From: UBA11090 sp035560555
Lineage (GTDB): Bacteria > Spirochaetota > Spirochaetia > Treponematales > Rectinemataceae
Assembly: GCA_035560555.1 (NCBI GenBank)
Contig: DATMZF010000013.1
Coordinates: 57,488-121,487, forward strand
Length of the DNA stretch: 64,000 bases
Direction of reading: 5' to 3'
Position numbers and translations under genes: made by a program. Positions 1-8,360 of the stretch are shown here, in pieces. The notes beneath the pieces were generated by a model. That model was not told the DNA's origin. It was given only the letters and a program-made list of their open reading frames with translations, and did not search any database. Position 1 is the stretch's first letter. Each line of letters starts with the position of its first letter.

Positions 1-798
1 GGCGAGATCTCGAACCTCGAGCGTCACATCAGGCCGGACGGCTGATGAGCGCTTGGGATAACTCATTTCCACCGGCCTGCCAACCATCTTCGAAATGATC
101 TCGGCGCTGTTTGTCTCGCTCATCGGCTTTGTATCTATGATATGCCCGTCGCGCAGCACCGTGACCCTATCGCATATTGCGAAAATCTCGTCGAGTTTGT
201 GGGAAATATAGATGACCGTGATTCCGCTCGCCTTGAGATTCCTGATAATCGTGAACAGTTTTTCGACTTCATTTTTCGTGAGCGATGAAGTGGGTTCATC
301 CATCGCTATGATACGCGCGTTCACGGATAGAGCCTTCGCTATTTCCACGAGCTGCTTCTCCGCGACGCTGAGATTCTGAACCTTTTCCTTAACGTTGAAA
401 TCGAATCCAAGACGCTCGATCAAGTTGGACGCTTCCTGGCGGACATTTTTCCAGTCCACCAGCCCGATTTTTCCGGTCCGCAGAAATCCAAGATAGATAT
501 TCTCGGCGACGCTCAACGTATTGACGAGGTTGAATTCTTGGTAGATCAAGCTGATGCCGCAAGCCTGCGCCTGTTTTGTCTGCTTGAAGGCTACCGGCGC
601 GCCATCGACGAGAATCGTGCCCGAGTCGGGCTCGAGCACTCCGTTCAGGATCTTCATGAGCGTCGATTTTCCCGCTCCGTTTTCGCCGACCAACGCGTGA
701 ACTTCGCCCGGCATGACCGAGAAGGATACTCTGTCCAGCGCCTTCACTCCAGGGAAGGTCTTCGTGATGTTTTGCATTTCCAAGATATGCCTATTCAC
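1..798 (-). CDS. Sugar ABC transporter ATPase (RbsA/MglA type), partial
   Basis: The visible 266 codons are the N-terminal half of a two-domain sugar-importer ATPase. It would energise uptake of a sugar bound by the protein encoded just upstream. Visible motifs are Walker A GENGAGKSTLMK, a Q-loop in LIYQEF, the signature LSVAEKQ (the LSGGQ-degenerate form typical of RbsA/MglA), Walker B IIAMDEP and the H-loop ISHKLDE. The frame runs open to base 1, so the second ATPase domain and any permease lie outside. I chose the GTG at 798, preceded by AAGGGGAAAGAG; an in-frame ATG at 777 is the alternative. It is the last visible gene of the LacI-associated operon. Confidence 0.9.
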   Translation of the reverse strand, partial: MNRHILEMQNITKTFPGVKALDRVSFSVMPGEVHALVGENGAGKSTLMKILNGVLEPDSGTILVDGAPVAFKQTKQAQACGISLIYQEFNLVNTLSVAENIYLGFLRTGKIGLVDWKNVRQEASNLIERLGFDFNVKEKVQNLSVAEKQLVEIAKALSVNARIIAMDEPTSSLTKNEVEKLFTIIRNLKASGITVIYISHKLDEIFAICDRVTVLRDGHIIDTKPMSETNSAEIISKMVGRPVEMSYPKRSSAVRPDVTLEVRDLA

Positions 799-867
799 CG
801 CTCTTTCCCCTTCGTCGATCGCGCTATTCGGCGTATGACTTGTGAACCGCGAGATCTCTAAAAACTG

Positions 868-898
868 GGAGGAGGGACGCGTTTCGGCACCCTCCCCC
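868..898 (-). other. Hairpin between binding-protein and ATPase genes
   Basis: CCCTCCCCC (890-898) can pair with GGGAGGAGGG (867-876) around a 13-base loop, with one wobble pair. No T-run follows on the minus strand, so it is not a classic terminator. It lies just after the binding-protein stop, where operons often carry an mRNA-stabilising or partial-termination structure. Confidence 0.45.
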
Positions 899-929
899 AA
901 TTTATAAAAACCGCTTTTCGGTTCTATGC

Positions 930-1862
930 TCAGAACCAGTTGAAATTGTCGATCGTTTCCTTCGTCGCCGGTTTGATCGGCAGCTCCACCCACTGCGGCG
1001 GCTTCTTCCCGTTGATGATGTCAATCAACGTCGATACGGCGAGAGCGCCTTCCACTCCCGGATCCTGGGTAGAAGTTCCATAGACATTGCCAGCCTTGAT
1101 GGCGGTGTAGATTATCTTGTTGGATCCCGCGCAGACAATGGGTATCTTACCGAGCTTGCCCGCGGCGCGGAGCGACGCGATGATGCCCGCAAGCATTCCG
1201 CCGTCATGGGAAACGATGACATCGATCTTGTTGCCATATTTGGTGAGAAAATCGTTCATCTTATTCAGCGCCTTGTCCGCGTCGAAATCGGCGGGCTGCT
1301 TGTCCAGGAACTTGATCTGCGTGCCAGCGAAATCTTCGGCGAACGCTTCGTTGAAAGCGATCGTCTGGGCATGCCCCGCCGTTCCCTCGATGGCCACCAG
1401 GTTGCCGACGCCCTTGGGCAGCAGCTGCTTGATCAAGGTCGCCATATTGTGGCCGTGCTGCTTGACGTTGGTCCCCACATAGCAAGGAACGTTGTTCGCC
1501 TTCAATGCGTCGAGCGTGTAGTTATTCACGATTACGTAGGGAAGTTTTGCTTTGGCCAAGGCTTCCACTATGGGCAGAGACCCCGCGACATCGGCGGGGA
1601 AGTAGACAAATCCGGCCGCTTCGGCGATCGCCAGGCGCGCGTGCTCCAGCTGCTTCTGCTGATTCCCTTCTCCATCGAGGATCTGCAGCTCGTATCCGAG
1701 TTCCTTGGCTTTCGCGATCGCGGAAGGATTGAACGCGGCGCAATAGGGTGCCGTATAGTACGCGTTCGAGAGAATGATCTTTTTCAAAACCTTCGTCCCT
1801 TGCGCGAATCCCGACCCGACGATGATCGCCAATGCCAGAACCGATAGCAATACTCTCTTCAT
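930..1862 (-). CDS. Periplasmic sugar-binding protein of an ABC transporter
   Basis: A 310-residue Peripla_BP_4 (ribose/galactose-binding-like) protein that captures a sugar-like ligand outside the inner membrane for the adjacent ATPase. The N-terminus MKRVLLSVLALAIIVGSGFAQ is a Sec signal peptide with a likely cut after FAQ. The rest has the family pattern (LSNAYYTAPYCAAFNP, DGEGNQQKQLEHARLAIAE, VIVSHDGGMLAGI). The start at 1862 is set by GGAAGGAGGG just upstream; a longer reading to 1892 would bury the signal peptide. No lipobox cysteine is visible. The ligand is unknown. Confidence 0.92.
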   Translation of the reverse strand: MKRVLLSVLALAIIVGSGFAQGTKVLKKIILSNAYYTAPYCAAFNPSAIAKAKELGYELQILDGEGNQQKQLEHARLAIAEAAGFVYFPADVAGSLPIVEALAKAKLPYVIVNNYTLDALKANNVPCYVGTNVKQHGHNMATLIKQLLPKGVGNLVAIEGTAGHAQTIAFNEAFAEDFAGTQIKFLDKQPADFDADKALNKMNDFLTKYGNKIDVIVSHDGGMLAGIIASLRAAGKLGKIPIVCAGSNKIIYTAIKAGNVYGTSTQDPGVEGALAVSTLIDIINGKKPPQWVELPIKPATKETIDNFNWF

Positions 1863-1952
1863 CCTGTCCCTCCTTCCTGAATCTCCTGCCATGAATAACT
1901 CACGGCAAATTATATAAAGGGATCCGAGATGGCACCGGAGCCCTATCCGACG

Positions 1953-2318
1953 TTATTGGGCGTACGGCGCCACCGGATAATACGCCATGTTCTCCCTGCG
2001 ATCGAGCCGCCCGAATACGGCGACGACCGGGACATCGCTTTCCACGATTACCGCATATTGGCCGAATGGAATGACATAATCCCCGCCCCATATCGGAAGA
2101 TCCATCCTGAAACAGCTCACCCGCTTCGGGGGGACTGTCAGACTCAGCCCCTGTTTTGGCTCGGTATTTTCGAACAGCAGCGTGATCGAAAGGTTCGCCT
2201 GCCGCTCATTGTTGTTCACGACCATGAGCGCTTCATGCGCCTTGGGGTCAGCGGCGCCGCTGGGATGCGGGGGAAGATCTCCATCGGCGAATACCCAGAC
2301 TTTCTTTCCTATTGTCAT
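1953..2318 (-). CDS. ASRT-family small-molecule-binding protein
   Basis: A 121-residue single-domain protein resembling the Anabaena sensory rhodopsin transducer family (ASRT, DUF1362). Family features include KVWVFADGDLP near the N-terminus, HEALMVVNNNE, ITLLFENTEP, FRMDL and the C-terminal VIVESDVPVVAVFGRLD. Family members are soluble beta-sandwich proteins; outside cyanobacteria many sit beside carbohydrate genes and are thought to bind small molecules. The position between a sugar-binding protein and an M24-like protein supports a sugar-related role and not light signalling; no rhodopsin gene is in the window. The start at 2318 has GAGGAG seven bases upstream; the ATG at 2333 overlaps the previous stop (ATGA). 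Confidence 0.85.
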   Translation of the reverse strand: MTIGKKVWVFADGDLPPHPSGAADPKAHEALMVVNNNERQANLSITLLFENTEPKQGLSLTVPPKRVSCFRMDLPIWGGDYVIPFGQYAVIVESDVPVVAVFGRLDRRENMAYYPVAPYAQ

Positions 2319-2329
2319 CGCTTCACTCC

Positions 2330-3505
2330 TCATTCAACATCTTTGGACAAGAAAACATCCATCTCGGGGCATAATGGCTCGCAGCCGGTCTCGGTGATTT
2401 CATAGCCCGTCTCAATCCTTGCGCCATGGAATTCCGGGTGCCCGAAGAAACTGACATCCACGCACACCGTCATGCCGGGAACGAGCGTGTCATCGCTATT
2501 GGGGCCAAAGAATGGCGCTTCCGCTTCCATGAGCCCGATCGTGTGCGCGAAGGGACAGACGAGATATTGGATGAGGTCATGGTCGATGAAGTATTTCCTG
2601 GCGGGCACGTCTATCTCGCGGCCCTTCATTCCGGGCTTCAGCATCGCCCTGGTGAGCCTGAAAGCCTCGCGCAGATGATTCACGCTTTCTTTCTGCCGTT
2701 TCGTGTAAATCCCGTTCACTGGCAGCGTGTCGCCAATCACTCCCGCGTACCCATTGGTTCTGGGCGCTATGCCGACCATGACAAGTTCCCCGTCTTTCAT
2801 TTCTTTGTTGAGCGCGGTGGGCACGACGGCCTTGGCTCGCTCGCCGCTTCCTACGATGCACGAAAACGCGAAGTTGTTGGCGCCAGCCTTTCGGCAGATA
2901 TATTCGCCCTCAGCCGCCACTTCATATTCCTTTACGCCAGGGGCTATTTTTCGTTTCATGGCTTCGTAGGCTTTGTAGGTCAACCCAAAGGAGTTTCTGA
3001 TGTTGCCTATCTCCCAGACCGACTTGTGAGCGCGCAGCCGCTCGTAGTCGTCGGTGATATCGACGAGCTGGATTCCAGAAAACCCAGCCTCGAACTGCTG
3101 GTAGACATTATGCGGCAACGAGGCTGTGCCGACGATGCCGATCGTCCTCATGGGAAGTTTTTTGCCCTTGAGTTCCGCCGCGAGCATCTCAAAAGTGCTG
3201 ATCGTAGCGTTCGGGTATTCTTCATCCGGCACCATGAAGGGCGGGAAATTCCTCGTTTCCCCGATCGCGCTGCTCATCTTCGCGAAAGGCTCGCTTTCCG
3301 GCCCGCCCAGAAGGAGGGGCTCGCCATTCAGCGGAAGCAATACGCAGCCTTTCTCGAACTGCGGACACCAGCCAGTGAGATACCAGCCATTGGCGATATT
3401 CAGTTCGTCATAATAAATGAGCGCCGCGTCCAGATGTTTCTCTCGGAGGATATTTCGGACTTTACCGAGCCTCGACTTCGTTTCCCCTAAATCAAAATAC
3501 GACAT
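2330..3505 (-). CDS. M24 peptidase/creatinase-like protein, metal ligands changed
   Basis: A 391-residue cytoplasmic protein with a creatinase-type N-terminal domain (about 1-160) and a pita-bread M24 domain (about 165-385). In metal-dependent M24 peptidases two Asp ligands sit in the VxxDxGxxxxGYxxDxTRT region. Here that region reads VMVGIAPRTNGYAGVIGDT, so both Asp positions look replaced (Gly and Val). The later His (FAHTIGL) and the Glu in ARIETGYEIT are kept, while the Glu of the usual TIEPG segment is Asp (VDVSFF). Creatinase itself is a metal-free member, so hydrolysis of a non-peptide C-N bond, or a non-enzymatic role, is possible. It is the first gene of the operon, preceded by AAAGGGGGA. 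Confidence 0.85.
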   Translation of the reverse strand: MSYFDLGETKSRLGKVRNILREKHLDAALIYYDELNIANGWYLTGWCPQFEKGCVLLPLNGEPLLLGGPESEPFAKMSSAIGETRNFPPFMVPDEEYPNATISTFEMLAAELKGKKLPMRTIGIVGTASLPHNVYQQFEAGFSGIQLVDITDDYERLRAHKSVWEIGNIRNSFGLTYKAYEAMKRKIAPGVKEYEVAAEGEYICRKAGANNFAFSCIVGSGERAKAVVPTALNKEMKDGELVMVGIAPRTNGYAGVIGDTLPVNGIYTKRQKESVNHLREAFRLTRAMLKPGMKGREIDVPARKYFIDHDLIQYLVCPFAHTIGLMEAEAPFFGPNSDDTLVPGMTVCVDVSFFGHPEFHGARIETGYEITETGCEPLCPEMDVFLSKDVE

Positions 3506-3526
3506 CAGATTCCCCCTTTCCGGTAT

Positions 3527-3555
3527 TTCAAACCATCGCGCGCGATCACTGTCAA
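3527..3555 (-). promoter_or_regulatory. Candidate promoter of the sugar ABC/M24 operon
   Basis: On the minus strand TTGACA (3550-3555) is followed after 17 bases by a weak -10, TTTGAA (3527-3532). The operator palindrome at 3564-3581 is immediately upstream of the -35 box. Confidence 0.4.
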
Positions 3556-3563
3556 ATTCATGA

Positions 3564-3581
3564 AATTACAACGTTGTAATT
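3564..3581. promoter_or_regulatory. Perfect 18-bp LacI-type operator palindrome
   Basis: AATTACAACGTTGTAATT is a perfect inverted repeat with the central CG typical of LacI/GalR operators. It is the best copy of three in the divergent region and is probably bound by the regulator encoded at 3799-4830. Confidence 0.75.
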
Positions 3582-3594
3582 CAGTCACATGCTT

Positions 3595-3608
3595 TTACAT
3601 CGTTGTAA
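3595..3608. promoter_or_regulatory. Second LacI-type operator
   Basis: TTACATCGTTGTAA differs at one base from the core of the perfect operator 31 bp away, so both sites lie on nearly the same DNA face. Confidence 0.65.
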
Positions 3609-3739
3609 TTCCGTTTCATTATACATCGCGCCGCAAGCCTGTCAAGTTTTTTTTCAACTATTTTTGGCGGCCAAAAATCGCGAAACCCTCGTCATTTTAC
3701 AGGGTTCACACAAAAAAACGGCGCGTTTTTGGTCAAGGA

Positions 3740-3769
3740 TTGACAACGTTGTAAAGCATGCTTTAGACT
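3740..3769 (+). promoter_or_regulatory. Promoter of the LacI gene with overlapping third operator
   Basis: TTGACA (3740-3745) is the -35 box and TTTAGA/TAGACT (3762-3769) the likely -10. The operator copy TGACAACGTTGTAA (3741-3754) overlaps the -35, which suggests autorepression. Confidence 0.6.
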
Positions 3770-3798
3770 TGTTTTACAATTTTTATTCTTGGAAGACT

Positions 3799-4830
3799 AT
3801 GAAGCCAAAGAGTATTACCATCAAGTTCATCGCCGAACAGGCGAACATGTCTTTTTCCACGGTGGCAAAAGCCCTGCACGACGATCCCGTCATCAATGAA
3901 AAGACCAGGGAGAAGATCCAATCCATCGCCAAGCGCTATAACTACAGGCCCAACATGCTCGCGAAAGGACTCCGGAACAGGAAGACGAAATTCATCGGCA
4001 TGATCCTGAACGATCTCCAAAGCCCCTTCTATCTGGAAATATTCAAGGCGGTCGGCAACGTGCTCAATAAAAAGGGCTACACGATGCTTCTGTCCGATTC
4101 CAGCTACGATGAAAAACTGGAAATGAACAATATATCGACCATGATTTCCCAAGGAGTCGAGGGGATAATCATCTCCCCCGTGAGCAAAAACTCGGACAGC
4201 ATGCGTTTGCTTATGGAAGCCGATGTCAAGACGGTTTTCATAGACAACCGCCCATTGAGCGACGACTATAACTGCGTTTACGTCGATCACGAGAAAGCCG
4301 CCCGCTTGGCCGCGGAATACCTGATCCGGAACGGCCATCGAGACATTTTGCTGTTGAACGGTCCTTCGGAGCTGCCTTCTTCGCAGGACTTCAGGAATGG
4401 TTTCGTAAAAACGCTGGCCGAAAACGGTATCCCTGTCCGCGAAACGATGATCAAGAACAACCTGATTACCGTTGAAAACACCTGCGAGCAGCTCGACGCG
4501 ATCTACTCGGGAAAAGACCAAATCGGGCGCGACGATTTCAGCGCCATTCTTTCCCTTAGCGATGTAATCGCCATCGGCGTATATGAATCCGCCCAGCAGC
4601 ACGGATTCAGCATCCCGGGAAAATACAGCGTTGTCGGATACGACAACATTCTCGCGACAAAATACCTGAATCCGCCCTTGACCACAGTCCAGCAGCCCAA
4701 AGAGCAAACGGGCTTCCTTTCTATCACGATGCTTCTGGATCAGATAGAAAACGGCCACAATGAGCATAGGCAGATTATCTTGAGCCCGGAACTGATCGTA
4801 CGGTCGTCGGTGAAGAATATTTCCGAGTAA
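3799..4830 (+). CDS. LacI/GalR-family transcriptional regulator
   Basis: A 343-residue regulator. Residues 5-27 (SITIKFIAEQANMSFSTVAK) form the LacI-type helix-turn-helix, followed by the hinge region and a Peripla_BP-like effector domain (FIGMILNDLQSPFYLEIF through SVVGYDN). The ATG at 3799 follows TTGGAAG and places the HTH at the very N-terminus; the open frame extends upstream to 3589 but that part overlaps promoter and operators. The gene is divergent from the sugar ABC/M24 operon and separated from it by three matching palindromes, so it most likely represses that operon and itself, with a sugar or derivative as inducer. It converges with the end of the large acid operon. Confidence 0.92.
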   Translation: MKPKSITIKFIAEQANMSFSTVAKALHDDPVINEKTREKIQSIAKRYNYRPNMLAKGLRNRKTKFIGMILNDLQSPFYLEIFKAVGNVLNKKGYTMLLSDSSYDEKLEMNNISTMISQGVEGIIISPVSKNSDSMRLLMEADVKTVFIDNRPLSDDYNCVYVDHEKAARLAAEYLIRNGHRDILLLNGPSELPSSQDFRNGFVKTLAENGIPVRETMIKNNLITVENTCEQLDAIYSGKDQIGRDDFSAILSLSDVIAIGVYESAQQHGFSIPGKYSVVGYDNILATKYLNPPLTTVQQPKEQTGFLSITMLLDQIENGHNEHRQIILSPELIVRSSVKNISE

Positions 4831-4860
4831 ATAAACGCGCGGGCTATAGAAAGCTGGTTT

Positions 4861-5748
4861 TTATTCGGAAAACTTAAGGCCAGCCAGCCGCTCATAATGC
4901 TTCGCAATGGCGCTGTGGTCGCAGGAACCTTCCCCCTCGGCTGAAAGACATTTCAGCACTTCATAGATCCCTTTCGTCAGGGGCAGCGGCGAACCGAAAG
5001 CGTTCCCGGTCTCTATGGCGTTTCCAAGATCTTTGATATGCAGATCAATCTTGAAGCCGGGCTTGAAATTATCGGCCAGGATCATCGGCGTCTTGGCCTC
5101 CATCACGGTCGAGCCAGCCAGCCCCGCGCGGATAGCGTCAAAAACGCGTTGAGGATCGGTGCCGGCTTTCTTCGCAAGCATCAAGCCTTCGCTGAGCGCC
5201 GCGATATTCAACGCCACGATAATCTGGTTTGTCAATTTGCATGTATTGCCGCTTCCGACAGGACCGACAAGCGTAGCTGTATGTCCTAAAGCGGCGAACA
5301 GGGGCTTGGCGTCCTCAAAATCCTTTTCATCCCCACCTGCCATGATGGCAAGGGACCCATCAATGGCCTTCGGTTCGCCGCCCGAAACCGGGGCATCGAT
5401 CATTCGTATCCCTTTCTTCCGCAGCTCGCGATGCATTTCGATGGACGCTGAGGGCGCTATCGAGCTCATATCGATCACCAAGGCACCTTTCGACGCGTAA
5501 TGGACGATGCCTCCATCTTCGAGAACGACCGCCTTCACATGAGGGCTGTTCGGCAGCATCGTGATGATTGTCTCACATCGTTCCGCCACCTCTTTTACGG
5601 AAGCGCATTTTATGGCTCCATGCGAGACTAATTCCTCGACCGCCGCGGGCACGAGATCAAATACATAGAGATCATAGCCAGCCTTTATCAGGTTTTTTGC
5701 CATGGGACGGCCCATTATGCCCAAACCGATAAAACCTATTTTCTTCAT
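4861..5748 (-). CDS. GarR/HIBADH-family 2-hydroxy-3-oxopropionate-type reductase
   Basis: A 295-residue NAD(P)-dependent beta-hydroxyacid dehydrogenase. The Rossmann motif GFIGLGIMGRPMAKNL is at residues 5-20, substrate motif DAPVSGGE near 118-125 and the catalytic lysine is K171 in GNTCKLTNQ. Known members reduce tartronate semialdehyde to D-glycerate or oxidise 3-hydroxyisobutyrate; the sequence fits GarR/GlxR well, but substrate cannot be fixed by reading. It overlaps the LarA-type gene by 4 bp (ATGA) and is the last gene of the ten-gene operon. In that context it may interconvert a hydroxyacid and a semialdehyde. Confidence 0.85.
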   Translation of the reverse strand: MKKIGFIGLGIMGRPMAKNLIKAGYDLYVFDLVPAAVEELVSHGAIKCASVKEVAERCETIITMLPNSPHVKAVVLEDGGIVHYASKGALVIDMSSIAPSASIEMHRELRKKGIRMIDAPVSGGEPKAIDGSLAIMAGGDEKDFEDAKPLFAALGHTATLVGPVGSGNTCKLTNQIIVALNIAALSEGLMLAKKAGTDPQRVFDAIRAGLAGSTVMEAKTPMILADNFKPGFKIDLHIKDLGNAIETGNAFGSPLPLTKGIYEVLKCLSAEGEGSCDHSAIAKHYERLAGLKFSE

Positions 5749-7004
5749 ACCGCGTTCTCCTTCATCTTTGGCAATGTGGAACCTCCGTAGGGCATGGCGA
5801 GCACGCTCGCGCCGTCGCCAAGTTTATGAAAAGCGGCCGAAAGAGCTTCCTGAGCTGTCGGGTAAGGCGTCAGGAAGATGCGTTTTACGAAATCAGGGGC
5901 CAATTCGGAAACCAAAAACACATCGGCATCATTCAGCACCATGGCTATGGCCGCCGCCTTATGCCCCCCCAACTGAAAGTCACGGCCTATCCTTTCAATC
6001 ATCGAGGCGGACGATGGCGATTTTGTCATCCATTCCTCGAAAGTCCGCTCACCGAGGCCCTCTTTGCATGAACCGATCACAATAATGATTCCTCCCTTCC
6101 TCACCGCATGTTTCGCATTATCCAGGGCTTTCTGTGTCTGATATAGGTTCGCGTCCTTGGGAGCGCCTCCCTGCGATACGAGGACTATGTCCGCCAAGGC
6201 GGGAATCTCTTTCAGGTACATCGCGTCCAGGAAACGGCAACCTTCCCTGTGCGCTTTCGTGACATCGCCCGCTACGGCCCTCACGATTCTCTTATGCTCA
6301 TCCAACACAACATTGAGCAGGAAATCCACGCCACATAGCTCGGCGGCTTCTTCAATATCCTCGCGCACTGGATTCCCCTCTATTTTCCCCGCATGAGCGG
6401 AAGCTTCCACCATGTAACCGTGGTTTTTCTGAATGGCGGCTCTTGTGGAAACGCCGGGCATGATGGCCTTTGCCCCGCCGCTGTATCCGGCGAAGTAATG
6501 ATACTCGATATTGCCGAGGCAGATTCTCCTGTCCGCCTCAGCCACGATGCGGACGATGTCGACCGGCGTACCTCGCTTCGTAAAGCCTAAATGGACGAAA
6601 TCGCCGACATCGCCATCCACGCAGGCGATTTCGGAAAAGGCCCGATCCCCCGCTAGATACCTTCTCTCTTCTTCCGTATGTTTCCGGTGACTTCCTAAGG
6701 CAAACACCAGCGCGATATCGCTCGGGCATGCGCCCGCCGCATACAATTCGTCCAACAGCGCGGGCATTACCGACTTCGTCGGCATGGGACGGGTGATATC
6801 GCTCGTCACGATCGCTATGCGCTCCCCCCGTTTCACGATGTCTCGCAGCCGCTTGGATCCTATCGGTGACTCCAGCGCGCGCATGACCTCAGCCTCTCCC
6901 GTCAGGCCATATTCCAGGGGATTCGGAAGCAGTGTCCCCAGAAGATTGGAATCAGGCACATCGACGGCTTGAACCGTTTCGCCGAACCCGAATTCCAGCT
7001 TCAT
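5745..7004 (-). CDS. LarA-family nickel-dependent 2-hydroxyacid racemase/epimerase
   Basis: A 419-residue member of the LarA (DUF2088) family, which racemises or epimerises alpha-hydroxyacids by hydride transfer with a nickel-pincer cofactor. Residues matching characterised LarA are visible: His106 (GSHRKH), His169 (NIEYHYFAGYSGG), the cofactor-binding Lys179 (GGAKA) and His195 (KNHG). The start at 7004 is fixed by AAAGGAGG; the open frame extends upstream into the PGK gene without support. The cofactor-synthesis genes larB, larC and larE are not in the window. The family acts on lactate, malate and longer hydroxyacids; the substrate here is unknown. Confidence 0.85.
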   Translation of the reverse strand: MKLEFGFGETVQAVDVPDSNLLGTLLPNPLEYGLTGEAEVMRALESPIGSKRLRDIVKRGERIAIVTSDITRPMPTKSVMPALLDELYAAGACPSDIALVFALGSHRKHTEEERRYLAGDRAFSEIACVDGDVGDFVHLGFTKRGTPVDIVRIVAEADRRICLGNIEYHYFAGYSGGAKAIMPGVSTRAAIQKNHGYMVEASAHAGKIEGNPVREDIEEAAELCGVDFLLNVVLDEHKRIVRAVAGDVTKAHREGCRFLDAMYLKEIPALADIVLVSQGGAPKDANLYQTQKALDNAKHAVRKGGIIIVIGSCKEGLGERTFEEWMTKSPSSASMIERIGRDFQLGGHKAAAIAMVLNDADVFLVSELAPDFVKRIFLTPYPTAQEALSAAFHKLGDGASVLAMPYGGSTLPKMKENAV

Positions 7005-7021
7005 ATGCAGCGCCTCCTTTT

Positions 7022-8284
7022 CTAGGCTAATCGCTCGGGAAAAGCAGTAGCCGCACGCCGAAGCGCCTTGACCACCGGCAATTCCTCGCCGGTGAGAAAG
7101 CGAATCAGGGCTCCGCCGCCGGTGCAAATGTATGAGATATCGTCCGTTTTTCGGTATTTCGTGGTCGCCGTGATGCTGTCGCCGCCGCCTAACACCGTAT
7201 AAGCGCCGGTATCGCCGAGCGCGTCCCATACCGCTTTCGTTCCGTACTCCGTTTCGGCTTTCTCAAAGACACCCATGGGGCCATTGACAAATACCGTCTT
7301 GGAATTTCTGATGATTTCCGAATAAGCCGCCGCCGTCTTTTTCCCGATGTCCAGAAGACAGGCGCCGATGGGGATGTTTCCGATAACAGCTTCCTGGCGT
7401 TCGTGTCCATCGAGGTATGCCGCATCCAGAGGCAACAAGATCTTGTCCGCATAACGTTCATAGATTTGTTTCGACGCGCCGATATACTCTTCGTAATTCG
7501 ACTTTCTGATGAAGTCCATGCTTCCGGCGCCTATTTCCTCTCCCTTGGCCGCCAAAAGGATATTCGCTACGAGTCCTCCCGTGAGCACATGATCGGCTAT
7601 TCCGGCTTTGAGTACCGTTTCCATCATCAAAAACGCGTCGGCTATCTTCGCTCCGCCTAGAACGAAGGCGCAAGGATGTTTCGGAGCTTCCATGATGCCG
7701 GAAATAACGCAATATTCCTTTTCGAACAGCCTGCCCATGGCCGATGGCAGGACTTGTTCGAAACCGCAAAGAGAGGGCTGATCACGGTGAGCCGCCGCGA
7801 ATGCGTCGCAGACATACAGATCGCCGAGCGGCGCGAGCTTTCGAACCAGCAAGGTCTGCGCCTGTTGTTCATGGGTGAGGCATAGCTTCATCTCGAAGAG
7901 CGTCTGCTCCTCGGAAACGAATCTGACATTGTCCAGAAGCAGGATTTCGCCGTTTTTCAGGGATCCGATCTTTTCTCTCGCCGCCGGGCCGCACACATCA
8001 TCGATGAATTGCACGTCGCGCCCTAGTAGTCTTGCCAGCACTTTCGCATGCGGAGCGGTGGTATAGAAGTTGCTGTACTCGATATCGCTGCCTTGATGGG
8101 CCATGAGCACGAGCCTAGCCCCTTTGTCCGACAGTTCTTTTATAGTCGGCACGCAGGCCTCTATGCGCGCCGTGCTTTTTAACGTTCCCTTTTCCCTGTC
8201 TATCGGTTGGTTTATATCGATACGGCAGAGAACCGTCTTCCCCGTCACCTCGAACTCATCCAATGTGCGAATTCCAAAGCGCAT
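7022..8284 (-). CDS. pgk: Archaeal-type phosphoglycerate kinase
   Basis: A 420-residue phosphoglycerate kinase (acyl-phosphate/ATP phosphotransfer). Family signatures are KTVLCRIDINQP (substrate Arg and Asp), LVLMAHQG, NVRF and, near the C-terminus, the nucleotide-binding GGGDS. The DAFAAAHRDQPSLCGF segment and overall pattern look like the archaeal PGK branch and not the usual bacterial one; this is a judgement from reading, not a tree. The ATG at 8284 follows GGGGGA; a longer frame to 8392 overlaps the GAPDH gene. It directly follows an archaeal-type GAPDH gene, so the two probably act in sequence on an acyl phosphate within this catabolic operon and not in general glycolysis. Confidence 0.85.
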   Translation of the reverse strand: MRFGIRTLDEFEVTGKTVLCRIDINQPIDREKGTLKSTARIEACVPTIKELSDKGARLVLMAHQGSDIEYSNFYTTAPHAKVLARLLGRDVQFIDDVCGPAAREKIGSLKNGEILLLDNVRFVSEEQTLFEMKLCLTHEQQAQTLLVRKLAPLGDLYVCDAFAAAHRDQPSLCGFEQVLPSAMGRLFEKEYCVISGIMEAPKHPCAFVLGGAKIADAFLMMETVLKAGIADHVLTGGLVANILLAAKGEEIGAGSMDFIRKSNYEEYIGASKQIYERYADKILLPLDAAYLDGHERQEAVIGNIPIGACLLDIGKKTAAAYSEIIRNSKTVFVNGPMGVFEKAETEYGTKAVWDALGDTGAYTVLGGGDSITATTKYRKTDDISYICTGGGALIRFLTGEELPVVKALRRAATAFPERLA

Positions 8285-8311
8285 ACATTCCCCCACTTCT
8301 CTCATACAGGG

Positions 8312-8350
8312 AGGGAAGGATCGATGAGCGATCCCACGCGACCCTTCCCT
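8312..8350 (-). other. Possible intercistronic stem between GAPDH and PGK genes
   Basis: AGGGAAGG (8312-8319) can pair with CCTTCCCT (8343-8350), enclosing a smaller GATCG/GCGATC pairing. There is no T-run. It fills the 76-bp gap between the two genes and may affect message processing. Confidence 0.3.
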
Positions 8351-8360
8351 TAAAATGCCG

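Noticed and set aside
2426..3490. A 354-codon plus-strand frame
   Set aside because: Shadow of the M24 gene; composition and lack of motifs argue against coding.
5159..5500. Plus-strand frames over the GarR-type gene
   Set aside because: Shadows of a well-supported minus-strand gene.
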